From positions 1 to 43,305 of the forward strand of contig JADQCB010000005.1 of NCBI GenBank assembly GCA_016278325.1: a stretch of 43,305 bases of DNA. Direction: 5' to 3'. Below, piece after piece: positions 35,882 to 43,305 of this stretch. The notes beneath the pieces were generated by a model. It was not told the origin of the DNA, made no database searches, and saw only the letters and a list, made by a program, of their open reading frames with translations. The translations under genes were made by a program, and so were the position numbers. The DNA is from Actibacterium sp. GTDB lineage: Bacteria > Pseudomonadota > Alphaproteobacteria > Rhodobacterales > Rhodobacteraceae. Within the stretch, counting starts at the first letter, position 1; every line of letters starts with the position of its first letter.

Positions 35882-36046
35882 TCATTTCCTCCGCTGGCCC
35901 GAGATCCGCCAGATCAGCGTCACGGCCAGCACCACCGGCAGCGCGAACCAGCCGGCCGCGTCGGCCAGCTGCGCGCCAACAAGGACGCTCAGCGCCGCGG
36001 CCAGCAGCACGACACCCAGGATGATCGCAAGTCGCTTGGCAGGCAT
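35882..36046 (-). CDS. Small two-helix membrane protein (54 aa)
   Basis: A 54-residue hydrophobic protein with two membrane helices (about 6-27, LAIILGVVLLAAALSVLVGAQL; and 33-47, WFALPVVLAVTLIWR) and a basic end. ATG 36046 is preceded by GGAGGG, a strong ribosome site, and the stop lies one base before the DUF1638 start, so it is a real operon member even though the larger frame through it is open further. It has no family I can name. It sits between the corrinoid protein and DUF1638 and may anchor one of them at the membrane; speculation. Confidence 0.7.
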   Translation of the reverse strand: MPAKRLAIILGVVLLAAALSVLVGAQLADAAGWFALPVVLAVTLIWRISGQRRK

Positions 36047-36111
36047 GGCACCCTCCGTTCGTGCTGATCTGGGGGCGCCGGTCAGGAAAGGGAAGGGGGC
36101 GCGACTACATC

Positions 36112-36813
36112 TCAGCCAGAGGCAAGCTGATTGTGCTTGCGGGTCATGTAATCCTTGGCGGTCTCGACCGCCACCGCCGCATCGCGGCAATAGGCATCGG
36201 CGCCGATGGCGCGGCCGAACTCTTCGTTCAGGGGGGCGCCGCCGACCAGCACGATATAATCGTCGCGCTTGCCCTGTTCCTTCAGCGTGTCGATCACGAC
36301 CTTCATGTAGGGCATGGTGGTGGTCAGCAGGGCGGACATGCCAAGGATGTCGGGCTTTTCGGTTTCCAGCGCTTCCAGATACGCCTCGACAGCGTTGTTG
36401 ATGCCCAGATCGACGACCTCGAAGCCGGCGCCCTCCATCATCATGCTGACCAGGTTCTTGCCGATGTCGTGGATGTCGCCCTTGACGGTGCCGATCACCA
36501 TCTTGCCCATCCGCGGCGCGCCGGTTTCGGCCAGCAGCGGCTTGAGGATGAACATCCCGGCCTTCATCGCGTTGGCGGCCAGAAGCACCTCGGGGACGAA
36601 CAGGATGCCGTCGCGGAAATCGCGCCCGACGATGGTCATGCCGGCGACCAGCGCCTCGGTGAGCACGGCATAGGGCTGCCATCCGCGTTCCAGCAGGATG
36701 TTGACACTCTCCTCGATCTCGTCCTTGAGGCCATCATAGAGATCGTCATGCATCTGCAGCACGAGCTCTTCGTCGGACAGGTCGGCAAGGATGATGTCGT
36801 CTTCGTCGGCCAT
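36112..36813 (-). CDS. B12-binding corrinoid protein (MtbC/MtaC type)
   Basis: A 233-residue corrinoid protein that carries a methyl group on cobalamin between a substrate methyltransferase and an acceptor methyltransferase. An N-terminal helical cap (about 1-95) includes LLAANAMKAGMFILKPLL. The B12-binding Rossmann domain has the base-off motif DIHDIG at 113-118, with His115 the lower cobalt ligand, then SALLTTTMPYMKVVID and VGGAPLNEEF. I chose ATG 36813 (MADEDDIIL); the frame extends 30 codons upstream without homology. The partner MttB-family enzyme is at 10785-12341 and Bmt at 38110-39120. No cobalamin riboswitch box was seen upstream. Confidence 0.92.
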   Translation of the reverse strand: MADEDDIILADLSDEELVLQMHDDLYDGLKDEIEESVNILLERGWQPYAVLTEALVAGMTIVGRDFRDGILFVPEVLLAANAMKAGMFILKPLLAETGAPRMGKMVIGTVKGDIHDIGKNLVSMMMEGAGFEVVDLGINNAVEAYLEALETEKPDILGMSALLTTTMPYMKVVIDTLKEQGKRDDYIVLVGGAPLNEEFGRAIGADAYCRDAAVAVETAKDYMTRKHNQLASG

Positions 36814-36883
36814 TGGTCGGTTTCTCCCGGATCTGGGCGGTAACGCGCAAGTTGGCTGGCGTGATACCGCATTGCGGGCCAAC

Positions 36884-36906
36884 GACATGGCGATTTGCGA
36901 CATGGC
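36884..36906. promoter_or_regulatory. Direct repeat GACATGGC x2, operator candidate
   Basis: GACATGGC occurs at 36884-36891 and again at 36899-36906, a period of 15 bases with GATTTGC between. The site is 71 bases upstream of the corrinoid-protein ATG (minus strand) and about 95 bases upstream of the radical-SAM promoter (plus strand). Such spacing would fit a dimeric activator or repressor. There is no known motif that I can name with confidence. Confidence 0.4.
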
Positions 36907-37000
36907 CGGGACCGCAACCGACGCAGGTCGCGCAATTGCCGCGATGCGTGTCGAATTCAGCGCCGGGCGCTGCCGCGGGGCTGGTATCGCGCAGGCGCAT

Positions 37001-37015
37001 GTTCTATGTTTGTTC
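37001..37015 (+). promoter_or_regulatory. LexA (SOS) box GTTC-N7-GTTC
   Basis: GTTCTATGTTTGTTC is a perfect match to GTTC-N7-GTTC, the LexA site established for Rhodobacter and rhizobia. It ends one base before the first of the tandem ATGs of the radical-SAM gene. The box contains TATGTT (37005-37010), which fits a -10 element for a transcript starting at about 37017, that is, at the start codon itself. A bound LexA would thus cover the promoter. Confidence 0.75.
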
Positions 37016-37016
37016 C

Positions 37017-38105
37017 ATGATGGACCCGCAATCAGATCATGTCGCCGCCGCGCGGCGCAAGGGCCGGGGCGCGGCCAGCAACCGGGCAGGGCGGTTCGAA
37101 CCCTATCAACGCGTTGCCGTCGACGATGGCTGGGCGCCGGACGAAGAGCGCCCGGCGCTGCGCACCGAGCTGAGCATCGAACGCCCGCGCAGCGTGATAA
37201 CCCGCAATGCCTCGCCAGACGTGCCGTTCGACCGGTCGATCAATCCCTATCGCGGCTGTGAGCATGGCTGCATCTATTGCTTCGCGCGGCCCAGCCACGC
37301 CTGGCTGGGCCTGTCGCCCGGGCTGGATTTCGAAACGCGGCTGGTGGCCCGGCCAGAGGCGCCGGCCGTCCTGGCTCGGGAACTGGCGAAACGGAGCTAC
37401 ACGCCGCGCACCATCGCCATCGGCACCAACACCGATCCCTATCAGCCGATCGAGAAAGAACAGCGGATCATGCGCGGCCTGCTGGAGGTTCTGTGGGCGC
37501 ATCGCCACCCGGTCGGGATCGTGACCAAGGGCACGCTGATCGAGCGCGACATCGACATCCTGTCCGCGATGGCGCGGCACCGGCTGGTCCGGGTGGGCAT
37601 TTCGGTGACGACCCTGGATCGCGATCTCAGCCGTCGGATGGAACCGCGCGCCCCCGCGCCCGAGCGGCGTCTGGCAACGATCCGGCGGCTGGCCGAGGCC
37701 GGGATCGAGACGCGCATCATGGCCGCGCCGATGATCCCGGCGCTGACCGATCACGAGATCGAGGCGATCCTGAGCGCCGGAAAGGAGGCCGGCGCGATCG
37801 CGGCAAGCTGGGTGATGCTGCGCCTGCCGCGCGAGGTTTCCGCCCTGTTCCGGGACTGGCTGGCCGCGCATTTCCCGGACCGCGCGGGGCGGGTGATGGC
37901 GCGTCTGCGCGAAATGCACGGCGGCCGGGAGTACGATCCCGAATGGGGCCGGCGGATGCGCGGCACCGGGCCATACGCGCAGATGATGGCGGCACGGTTC
38001 GATCGCGCAACACGGGCGCTGGGACTGAATGAAAAGCGCCCCGCGCTGGACGTTGCGCAATTTCGCGTCCCGCCGCGTCCCGGCGAGCAGTTGTCGCTGT
38101 TCTGA
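37017..38105 (+). CDS. PA0069-family radical SAM protein, SplB-like, probable SOS gene
   Basis: A 362-residue radical-SAM enzyme related to spore photoproduct lyase (COG1533). The cluster motif is Cys81, Cys85 and Cys88 in INPYRGCEHGCIYCFARPSH, followed by GTNTDPYQPIEKEQRI and VTKGTLIERDIDIL, as in the SplB branch. SplB repairs UV-made thymine dimers in spores; the non-spore PA0069 branch has no settled substrate. The frame opens earlier (ATG 36999 and further), but a LexA box occupies 37001-37015, so I place the start at ATG 37017 or 37020, perhaps as a leaderless mRNA. The SOS box supports a role in DNA repair. It is convergent with bmt, four bases between stops. Confidence 0.88.
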   Translation: MMDPQSDHVAAARRKGRGAASNRAGRFEPYQRVAVDDGWAPDEERPALRTELSIERPRSVITRNASPDVPFDRSINPYRGCEHGCIYCFARPSHAWLGLSPGLDFETRLVARPEAPAVLARELAKRSYTPRTIAIGTNTDPYQPIEKEQRIMRGLLEVLWAHRHPVGIVTKGTLIERDIDILSAMARHRLVRVGISVTTLDRDLSRRMEPRAPAPERRLATIRRLAEAGIETRIMAAPMIPALTDHEIEAILSAGKEAGAIAASWVMLRLPREVSALFRDWLAAHFPDRAGRVMARLREMHGGREYDPEWGRRMRGTGPYAQMMAARFDRATRALGLNEKRPALDVAQFRVPPRPGEQLSLF

Positions 38106-38109
38106 GCGG

Positions 38110-39120
38110 TCAGCCCCGGCGCCGGCGGCGCGATCGCACCGGGATGTCGTCGGCCCCGGTGCCATCGGCGGCCGAAGAGAACGGCCCGAGCGCATCGGTG
38201 ATCTGGTCCAGGGTCGGGCGGGGACCGCGCGGCTGCGCCTCGAGCGCCGCGCGCATCTCGCGCAGATGCTCGGGCGTGGTCCCGCAGCAGCCGCCGATGA
38301 TCGTCGCACCGCAATCGCGCGCCAGCACCGCGTAATTGGCCATCAGCGCCGGGGTTCCGTCATAATGGATATGCCCGTCCACATACTTGGGGATGCCCGC
38401 ATTGCCCTTGGCGATGATCGGCAATTCGCTGCCAGCGGCGGCAAAGCCCAGCACCGTGCGCAGCAGATCCGACGCGCCGACACCGCAATTGGCCCCGAAG
38501 GCCAGAGGCGGGTAGGTCAGTTTTCCCACCATCTCGGCCATGTCCGACGAGGTCAGCCCCATCATCGTGCGCCCGGCGGTATCGAAGCTCATGGTGCCGC
38601 ACCACGGCATTCCGGCCAGGCGCGCGGCCTCGGCCGCGGCCTTGTATTCATCCGCGGCGCTGATCGTTTCGACCCAAAGCACATCCGCGCCGCCATCCTT
38701 CAGCCCCTCGGCCTGCTCGTGAAAGATCTCGACGGCCAGCGCATAGGAAAGTGCGCCCATCGGCTCCATGATCTCGCCGGTCGGGCCCATGGAGCCGGCG
38801 ACGATCACGGCGCGCCCGGCGGTGTCGGCGATCTCGCGCCCCAGCTCGGCCGCGACGCGGTTCAGCTCGGCCACCCGGTGCTGCGCCTGGTGCAGCTTCA
38901 GCCGCGCGGCGTTGGCCCCGAAACTGTTGGTCAGGAACAGGTCGGACCCGGCCTCGACCGCGCCGCGGTAAAGCGCAATGATCCTGTCGGGCCGATCGAC
39001 ATTCCAGATCTCGGGCGCATCGCCGGATTGCAGACCCATGTTGAACAGGTTGGTGCCGGTGGCGCCATCGGCAAGCAGCCAGTCACGTTCGGCAAGAAGG
39101 CGGGAAAGGCGATCGCTCAT
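38110..39120 (-). CDS. bmt: Betaine-homocysteine S-methyltransferase family protein
   Basis: A 336-residue zinc-dependent methyltransferase of the BHMT/MetH N-terminal family. Such enzymes move a methyl group from glycine betaine or another donor to homocysteine, giving methionine. The barrel begins LLADGATGTNLFNMG; NSFGANAARLKLHQ follows. The zinc cysteines are in FGANCGVG and in the pair of GGCCGTTPEH. The C terminus is basic (PVRSRRRRRG). ATG 39120 follows GGAGG with a spacing of eight. Acting with the corrinoid protein and MttB-family enzyme is possible; the family also includes enzymes that use methylcorrinoids. Confidence 0.9.
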   Translation of the reverse strand: MSDRLSRLLAERDWLLADGATGTNLFNMGLQSGDAPEIWNVDRPDRIIALYRGAVEAGSDLFLTNSFGANAARLKLHQAQHRVAELNRVAAELGREIADTAGRAVIVAGSMGPTGEIMEPMGALSYALAVEIFHEQAEGLKDGGADVLWVETISAADEYKAAAEAARLAGMPWCGTMSFDTAGRTMMGLTSSDMAEMVGKLTYPPLAFGANCGVGASDLLRTVLGFAAAGSELPIIAKGNAGIPKYVDGHIHYDGTPALMANYAVLARDCGATIIGGCCGTTPEHLREMRAALEAQPRGPRPTLDQITDALGPFSSAADGTGADDIPVRSRRRRRG

Positions 39121-39272
39121 GCTGTCGGACCTCCGGCATCGGTCAGGGGCAGGGACGACGCGGCGCCGGCCTTGCCTTCATCACCTTGGTTCCATGCCCG
39201 CGCGCGGCGCGCATATCAAAAACCGCCGCGATCTGGCGCAGGCGCGTCACGCCGCGGCAGACGGCGCCGGGC

Positions 39273-39587
39273 TCAGACCTCGCGCATGAGCTGGGCCTTC
39301 GCCTCGGCGGCGAGCCTGGCCATCATGCTGCGGATCGTCGCGGCATCGGCCTTGTCGCCCAGGTCGTTCGAGAGTTTGCGGAAAACGTCTTCCGAACCGG
39401 CCTCCTCGAAATCGGCCTTGACCACCTCTGCGGCATAGGCGATCGCCGCGTCGCCGGTCTTGCCCAGCAATTCGGCGGCCCACAATCCCAGCAACTTGTT
39501 GGCGCGGGCCTGGGCGCGGAACCGCATTTCCTCGTCATGGGCGAATTTGTTCTCGAACGCGCTTTCGCGGTCATCGAAGGTCGTCAT
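39273..39587 (-). CDS. ATPase inhibitor subunit zeta (DUF1476)
   Basis: A 104-residue helical protein of DUF1476, identified in Paracoccus denitrificans as the zeta subunit, which blocks reverse rotation (ATP hydrolysis) of the F1Fo-ATP synthase. The N terminus [41 protein letters not shown] is the inhibitory region and matches the family well; four amphipathic helices follow. I chose ATG 39587; the larger frame upstream has no homology. It is divergent from purC, as in many alphaproteobacteria. No ATP synthase genes are in the window. Confidence 0.93.
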   Translation of the reverse strand: MTTFDDRESAFENKFAHDEEMRFRAQARANKLLGLWAAELLGKTGDAAIAYAAEVVKADFEEAGSEDVFRKLSNDLGDKADAATIRSMMARLAAEAKAQLMREV

Positions 39588-39768
39588 CGGCCTTGTCCTC
39601 CAGAATCTCGTTGCCGGCGCTTTTACGGGATTGCGGCGCCGATGCCTAGGGGTCGCGCGGCCGGTACGCCGGGATCGCGCCATGACTTGCCCTGTCCCCT
39701 GCCATCGCATAAGACAGGCGCCAAGAAACGGGCGCGGCACATGGCCACCGCCCGAGTTTGGAGATTCC

Positions 39769-40530
39769 ATGGCACGGCGCAAGAAAATCTACGAGGGCAA
39801 GGCGAAAATCCTGTATGAAGGGCCCGAGCCCGGCACCCTGGTGCAATATTTCAAGGATGACGCCACAGCCTTCAATGCCGAGAAGCGGGCAACCGTCGAA
39901 GGCAAGGGGGTTCTCAACAACCGGCTGAGCGAATTCTTCATGACCGGGCTGGCGCAGATCGGGGTGCCAACCCATTTCATCAAGCGCATCAACATGCGCG
40001 AACAGCTGATCCGCGCGGTCGAGATCATCCCGCTGGAGGTGATCGTGCGCAATTATGCCGCCGGGTCGATGGCCAAGCGGCTGGGCCTGGAGGAAGGCGC
40101 GCCGCTGCCGCGCCCGATCGTCGAGTTCAGTTACAAGCAGGATTCGCTGGGCGATCCGCTGGTGCCGGAGGAATACATCATCGCCTTCGGCTGGGCCGCG
40201 CAGCAGGATCTGGACGACATGATCGCGCTGGCGCTGCGGGTCAACGATTTCATGTCCGGCGTGATGTATGGCGCGGGGATCAAGCTGGTCGATTTCAAGA
40301 TCGAGATCGGCCGGATCTACGAGGGCGATTTCATGCGCCTCGTGGTGGCCGACGAGATCAGCCCCGACAGCTGCCGCCTGTGGGACATCAAGACCGGGCA
40401 GAAGCTGGACAAGGACGTGTTCCGGCGCGATCTCGGCAACCTGACCGACGCCTATACGGAAGTGGCGCGACGGTTGGGAGTGCTGCCGACCAACGTGACC
40501 CATGCCACCAAGCCGACGCTCATCAACTGA
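39769..40530 (+). CDS. purC: SAICAR synthetase (phosphoribosylaminoimidazole-succinocarboxamide synthase)
   Basis: PurC joins CAIR with aspartate using ATP, the eighth step of purine synthesis. The 253 residues begin [21 protein letters not shown] (ATP-binding strands), then [37 protein letters not shown] and [10 protein letters not shown], with the magnesium/aspartate region [13 protein letters not shown] chose ATG 39769; upstream in-frame codons lie in an intergenic region. It heads the purC-purS-(adh)-purQ run. Confidence 0.96.
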   Translation: MARRKKIYEGKAKILYEGPEPGTLVQYFKDDATAFNAEKRATVEGKGVLNNRLSEFFMTGLAQIGVPTHFIKRINMREQLIRAVEIIPLEVIVRNYAAGSMAKRLGLEEGAPLPRPIVEFSYKQDSLGDPLVPEEYIIAFGWAAQQDLDDMIALALRVNDFMSGVMYGAGIKLVDFKIEIGRIYEGDFMRLVVADEISPDSCRLWDIKTGQKLDKDVFRRDLGNLTDAYTEVARRLGVLPTNVTHATKPTLIN

Positions 40531-40542
40531 ACGTCGCGCGAT

Positions 40543-40564
40543 GAGTATTTTTGCCGAGAAGAAG
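40543..40564 (+). repeat. Dispersed intergenic repeat, truncated copy 3
   Basis: This 22-base block matches the right half of the repeats at 8941-8982 and 31476-31517 (GAGTATTT then TTGCCGAGAAGAAG). The hairpin half is missing. It lies between purC and purS, and its purine-rich end runs into AGGAAGGGG, so it probably forms part of the purS ribosome-binding leader. Confidence 0.7.
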
Positions 40565-40578
40565 AGGAAGGGGCCGCG

Positions 40579-40818
40579 ATGAAAGCCCGCGTTCATGTGA
40601 TGCTGAAAGCCGGTGTGCTGGACCCGCAGGGCGAGGCCGTGCGCCATGCCCTGGGAACGCTCGGGTTTTCGGGCGTGGACGGCGTGCGGCAGGGCAAGGT
40701 GATCGACCTGGAGCTGGCGGAAACCGATGCGCAGAAGGCGCGGGCGGCGGTCGAGGAGATGTGCGAGAAGCTGCTCGCCAACACTGTGATCGAACGCTAC
40801 GACATCGAGATCGGCTGA
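40579..40818 (+). CDS. purS: FGAM synthase small subunit PurS
   Basis: PurS is the small structural subunit of the three-part phosphoribosylformylglycinamidine synthase (PurS-PurQ-PurL) and bridges ammonia transfer from PurQ to PurL. The 79 residues include the family core KARVHVMLKAGVLDPQGEAVRHALGTLGF and the end YDIEIG. ATG 40579 follows AGGAAGGGG. The neighbour to the right is an alcohol dehydrogenase rather than purQ. purL is not in the window. Confidence 0.95.
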   Translation: MKARVHVMLKAGVLDPQGEAVRHALGTLGFSGVDGVRQGKVIDLELAETDAQKARAAVEEMCEKLLANTVIERYDIEIG

Positions 40819-40819
40819 G

Positions 40820-41860
40820 ATGCGCGCGGCGGTTTTGACAGGCTGGCGCGCGCCGCTGGAGATCGCGCAACTGGCCGAGCCGGCCTGCCCCCCGGACGGG
40901 GTGGTGCTGCGGGTTCTGGCCTGTGGCGTGTGCCGGTCGGACTGGCATGTCTGGACCGGCGGCGATCCGGTCGCGCTGCCGCATGTGCCGGGCCACGAAT
41001 ATTGCGGCGTGGTCGAAGAGGTCGGCGCCGATGTCACCCGGTGGCGCGCGGGCGACCGGGTGATCGCCCCGTTCATCCTGGCCTGCGGGCGCTGTTCCGA
41101 TTGTGCCGCGGGGCATCAGACGATCTGTGCCGATCAGGCGCTTCCGGGATTCACCCGCGCCGGCGCCTTTGCCGAGCGGATCGCGGTGCCCTTTGCCGAT
41201 GCCAATCTCACGGCCCTGCCGGTCGGGATGGACCCGGCCCTGGCCGCGGCCCTGGGCTGTCGCGTGACCACGGCCTGGCATGGGTTGACCGGGCGGGCGG
41301 CGCTGGCGCCGGGCGAATGGCTGGCCGTGTTCGGCGGTGGCGGTATCGGGCTGTCGGCGCTGTTGCTGGGCCGTGCACTTGGGGCGCGGGTGGCGGTCGT
41401 GGACGTGGTTGACGAGAAACTGGAATACGCCCGGCACCTGGGGGCCGATGCGGTGGTGAACGCCCGCCGCACCGATGCGGCCGGGGCGGTGCGGGATATC
41501 ACCGGTGGCGGGGCCGATGTGGCGATAGACGCGCTTGGTGTGCCCGATACGGTGGTTCCGGCGCTCAAGTCCCTGCGCAAGCTGGGCCGCATGGTGCAGG
41601 TGGGGATGCCTGCCGGCGACCACGTTACCATGGCGTTGCCGATGGACACGATCTATTCCGGGCAACTGGCCCTCTATGGCACGCGCGGGATGCCGGCCTG
41701 GCGCTATCGCGGGTTGCTGACCCTGATCGATGGTGGCCAGGTGGACCTGACCCCGCTGATCGCCCGGCGCGTCGGCCTGTCGGAGGTGGGCGCCGAGCTG
41801 GCGGCTTTCGACGGGCCGGCCCCGCCCGGGGTCGCGGTGATCACCGATTTTTCCAGCTGA
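40820..41860 (+). CDS. Zinc-dependent alcohol dehydrogenase family protein
   Basis: A 346-residue medium-chain dehydrogenase. The catalytic zinc ligands are Cys38 (GVCRSDWH) and the His59/Glu60 pair in PGHEYCGVV; the structural zinc cysteines are Cys89, Cys92, Cys95 and Cys103 (ACGRCSDC...TIC). The Rossmann motif is [14 protein letters not shown] near 172, and [13 protein letters not shown] suggests NAD rather than NADP as cofactor. The start ATG 40820 lies one base after the purS stop and its stop is 14 bases before purQ, so it is within a purine operon. The substrate is unknown; why it is here is unclear. Confidence 0.92.
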   Translation: MRAAVLTGWRAPLEIAQLAEPACPPDGVVLRVLACGVCRSDWHVWTGGDPVALPHVPGHEYCGVVEEVGADVTRWRAGDRVIAPFILACGRCSDCAAGHQTICADQALPGFTRAGAFAERIAVPFADANLTALPVGMDPALAAALGCRVTTAWHGLTGRAALAPGEWLAVFGGGGIGLSALLLGRALGARVAVVDVVDEKLEYARHLGADAVVNARRTDAAGAVRDITGGGADVAIDALGVPDTVVPALKSLRKLGRMVQVGMPAGDHVTMALPMDTIYSGQLALYGTRGMPAWRYRGLLTLIDGGQVDLTPLIARRVGLSEVGAELAAFDGPAPPGVAVITDFSS

Positions 41861-41874
41861 AAGGACGCAGCGAG

Positions 41875-42549
41875 ATGAAAAGCGCCGTCATCCAGTTTCC
41901 CGGATCGAACTGCGATCGCGACTTGGCCATGGCGTTGAACCGGGTCGGGGGCGCGGGGCCGGCGCAGATCGTCTGGCACAAGGAAACCAGCCTGCCCGCG
42001 GGGCTGGATCTGGTGGCCATTCCCGGCGGGTTTTCCTTCGGCGACTATCTGCGCTGCGGCGCGATCGCCGCGCGATCGCCGATCACCCGGGCGATCGTGG
42101 CATTTGCCAAGCGGGGGGGGCATGTGCTGGGCGTGTGCAACGGCTTTCAGGTTTTGACCGAAGCCGGGTTGCTGCCCGGGGCGCTGATGCGCAATGCAAA
42201 CCTGAAATATATCTGCCGCACCGTGGGGCTGCGGGTGGACACCACCGACAGCGCCTTCACCGCCGGGTATGCCCCGGGCCAGGAGATCGCCTTGCCGATC
42301 GCGCATCACGACGGCAACTATACCGCCGATGCCGACACGCTGGCCCGGCTCGAGGACGCGGGCCGGGTGGCGTTTCGCTATACCGACAATCCAAACGGGT
42401 CGGCCGGCGACATTGCCGGGATCCTCAGCGCCAACCGCCGTGTGCTGGGCATGATGCCGCATCCCGAACGGGCCAGCGAAACGGCGCATGGCAATACCGA
42501 CGGGGCGGTGCTTTTCCGCTCATTGGCCGACGCGATGGCCCCGGCGTGA
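41875..42549 (+). CDS. purQ: FGAM synthase glutaminase subunit PurQ
   Basis: PurQ releases ammonia from glutamine for FGAM synthase. The 224 residues form a class I glutamine amidotransferase: the nucleophile Cys88 in LGVCNGFQ, the catalytic His and Glu in [10 protein letters not shown] near the C terminus, and the start [15 protein letters not shown] and [25 protein letters not shown] 41875 follows AAAGGACGCAGCGAG. It is 14 bases after the alcohol dehydrogenase gene. Confidence 0.96.
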   Translation: MKSAVIQFPGSNCDRDLAMALNRVGGAGPAQIVWHKETSLPAGLDLVAIPGGFSFGDYLRCGAIAARSPITRAIVAFAKRGGHVLGVCNGFQVLTEAGLLPGALMRNANLKYICRTVGLRVDTTDSAFTAGYAPGQEIALPIAHHDGNYTADADTLARLEDAGRVAFRYTDNPNGSAGDIAGILSANRRVLGMMPHPERASETAHGNTDGAVLFRSLADAMAPA

Positions 42550-42594
42550 TACTGCGCGCTTGAGCGGGGGGGGCGCAGCGCCTACATTCGCGCA

Positions 42595-43305
42595 ATGTCG
42601 AGACCCGGAACACCCGACGATGCGGCGCCGCTGAGGGGCGGCGTGGGCTGGCGCGCGCGCGCGGTGCTGGCCGGCCTTTTCCTTGCCGCGGCGGGGGTGG
42701 TCTGGGTGACCAACGACCTGCTGACCGAAAGATTCACCGCGACGACCCGCAACCGGGCGGAAGTGCGCCTGGCGCTTTATGCCGGCAACCTGATGAGCGA
42801 ACTTCAGCGCGCCTCGGTGGTGCCCTTGCTGTTGTCGCGCGATCCGACGCTGATCAGCGCGCTGAATTCCGGCGATTTCTCGCAGACCTCGCGGCGGTTG
42901 ATTTCCTATATCGACGAGATCGGCGCGGCCTCGATCACGCTGCTGGACGCGGACGGGCGCGTCGTCGCAGCCACGGATCGCAGCCGGATCGGCGCCAACC
43001 GGGCGCAGCAGCCCTATTTCGTCAAGGCGCAACGCACCAACGATACGGTCTTCGTCAGCACGCCGACCGAGGCCGGGGCCTATGCATTCACCTATGCCCG
43101 CAGGCTGACGAGCGAACGCAAGGTAATCGGCGTGATCGCCGTCGGGGTCGACCTGGCCAAGTTCGAGCAGAGCTGGGCCGGGATCTCGGATGCGGTCATG
43201 GTCACCAACAGCGAAGGCGAGATCCTGCTGGCGACCGAACCGCGCTGGCGCGGTCTGAACACCACCGAGGCGCTGGCTGCGCGCTCGGCGCCAAGCGCGA
43301 TCCAG
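42595..43305 (+). CDS. Sensor histidine kinase, DctB-like, 5' part only
   Basis: An open frame from ATG 42595 runs off the window after 237 codons. The N terminus has a membrane helix (about 22-40, AVLAGLFLAAAGVVWV), then a periplasmic double-PDC (dCACHE) sensor region: LYAGNLMSELQRASVVPLLLSRDPTL, ISYIDEIGAASITLLDADGRVVAATDR, then QQPYFVKAQRTNDTVFVSTP and VIGVIAVGVDLAKFEQSWAG. This order matches DctB, which senses C4-dicarboxylates with the regulator DctD. The kinase core is not visible, so the family call rests on the sensor alone. It is 45 bases after purQ. Confidence 0.75.
   Translation, partial: MSRPGTPDDAAPLRGGVGWRARAVLAGLFLAAAGVVWVTNDLLTERFTATTRNRAEVRLALYAGNLMSELQRASVVPLLLSRDPTLISALNSGDFSQTSRRLISYIDEIGAASITLLDADGRVVAATDRSRIGANRAQQPYFVKAQRTNDTVFVSTPTEAGAYAFTYARRLTSERKVIGVIAVGVDLAKFEQSWAGISDAVMVTNSEGEILLATEPRWRGLNTTEALAARSAPSAIQ

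Noticed and set aside
36814-37000. Cobalamin riboswitch upstream of the corrinoid gene
   Set aside because: No B12-box-like segment or suitable stems were found; only a direct repeat is seen.
36999-37016. Earlier ATG (36999) as the start of the radical-SAM gene
   Set aside because: It would place the LexA box inside the coding region and adds residues without family resemblance; no ribosome site precedes it.
1-43305. CRISPR arrays, insertion sequences, integrases and prophage genes
   Set aside because: No regularly spaced repeats, transposase-like or phage-like proteins were seen in any frame.

Overview
The window is a stretch of bacterial chromosome from an alphaproteobacterium, most likely the Rhodobacteraceae (roseobacter/Rhodobacter group). 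The reasons are high GC; the order dusB-ntrB-ntrC-ntrY-ntrX-trkA-trkH-hfq-hflX; an NtrC without the sigma-54 contact loop; a fused ispDF gene; genes for Usg, DUF6477, DUF6456 and the zeta-type F1-ATPase inhibitor; and a LexA-type site of the alphaproteobacterial form GTTC-N7-GTTC. I see no prophage, transposase, CRISPR array or rRNA operon. Genes are tightly packed, many with ATGA overlaps, and no gene-free gap exceeds about 250 bases.

Layout. 1-4.8 kb: a perfect 13-bp inverted repeat and the gyrA terminator, gyrA (-), usg (+), a dsbB/DedA pair (-) and a tRNA-Leu(CAA). 4.8-10.6 kb (all -): metA of the acetyl-CoA-type, a P-loop ATPase of unknown role, a FadL-like outer-membrane protein, an EamA transporter and guaA. 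10.8-15.9 kb: an MttB-family methyltransferase (+), DUF6477 (-) facing away from the HTH protein DUF6456 (+), a VIT/CCC1 metal transporter (-) and lipA (+). 15.9-27.8 kb (all -): the nitrogen/potassium/RNA-chaperone block from dusB to hflX. 28-30 kb (+): ispDF-pgpA-cinA, translationally coupled. 30-32 kb (-): an MmgE/PrpD protein and a COQ10/RatA-like protein. 32-35 kb: hpt plus a 60-residue membrane protein, a LysR regulator divergent from a cytochrome c'/diheme cytochrome c pair. 35.2-39.6 kb: a one-carbon region (DUF1638, a 54-residue membrane protein, a B12-binding corrinoid protein, a betaine-homocysteine methyltransferase) interrupted by a radical-SAM gene with a LexA box, then the ATPase zeta subunit. 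39.8-42.5 kb (+): purC, purS, a zinc alcohol dehydrogenase and purQ. The window ends inside a DctB-like sensor kinase.

How the parts work together. The NtrB/NtrC and NtrY/NtrX systems control nitrogen responses, TrkA/TrkH take up potassium, and Hfq acts in small-RNA regulation. MttB, the corrinoid protein, DUF1638 and Bmt are families expected in demethylation of betaine-like compounds with delivery of methyl groups to folate or homocysteine. That they form one working pathway here is inference.

The items I would look at first are: the LexA box that overlaps a probable leaderless promoter of the SplB-like radical-SAM gene; the hflX start, where the expected TAATG overlap with hfq reads TAATC; the corrinoid/DUF1638/small-membrane-protein operon with a direct-repeat operator candidate; a dispersed 42-bp intergenic repeat; the 13-bp inverted repeat near the left end; and a short duplication beside the DusB catalytic loop.
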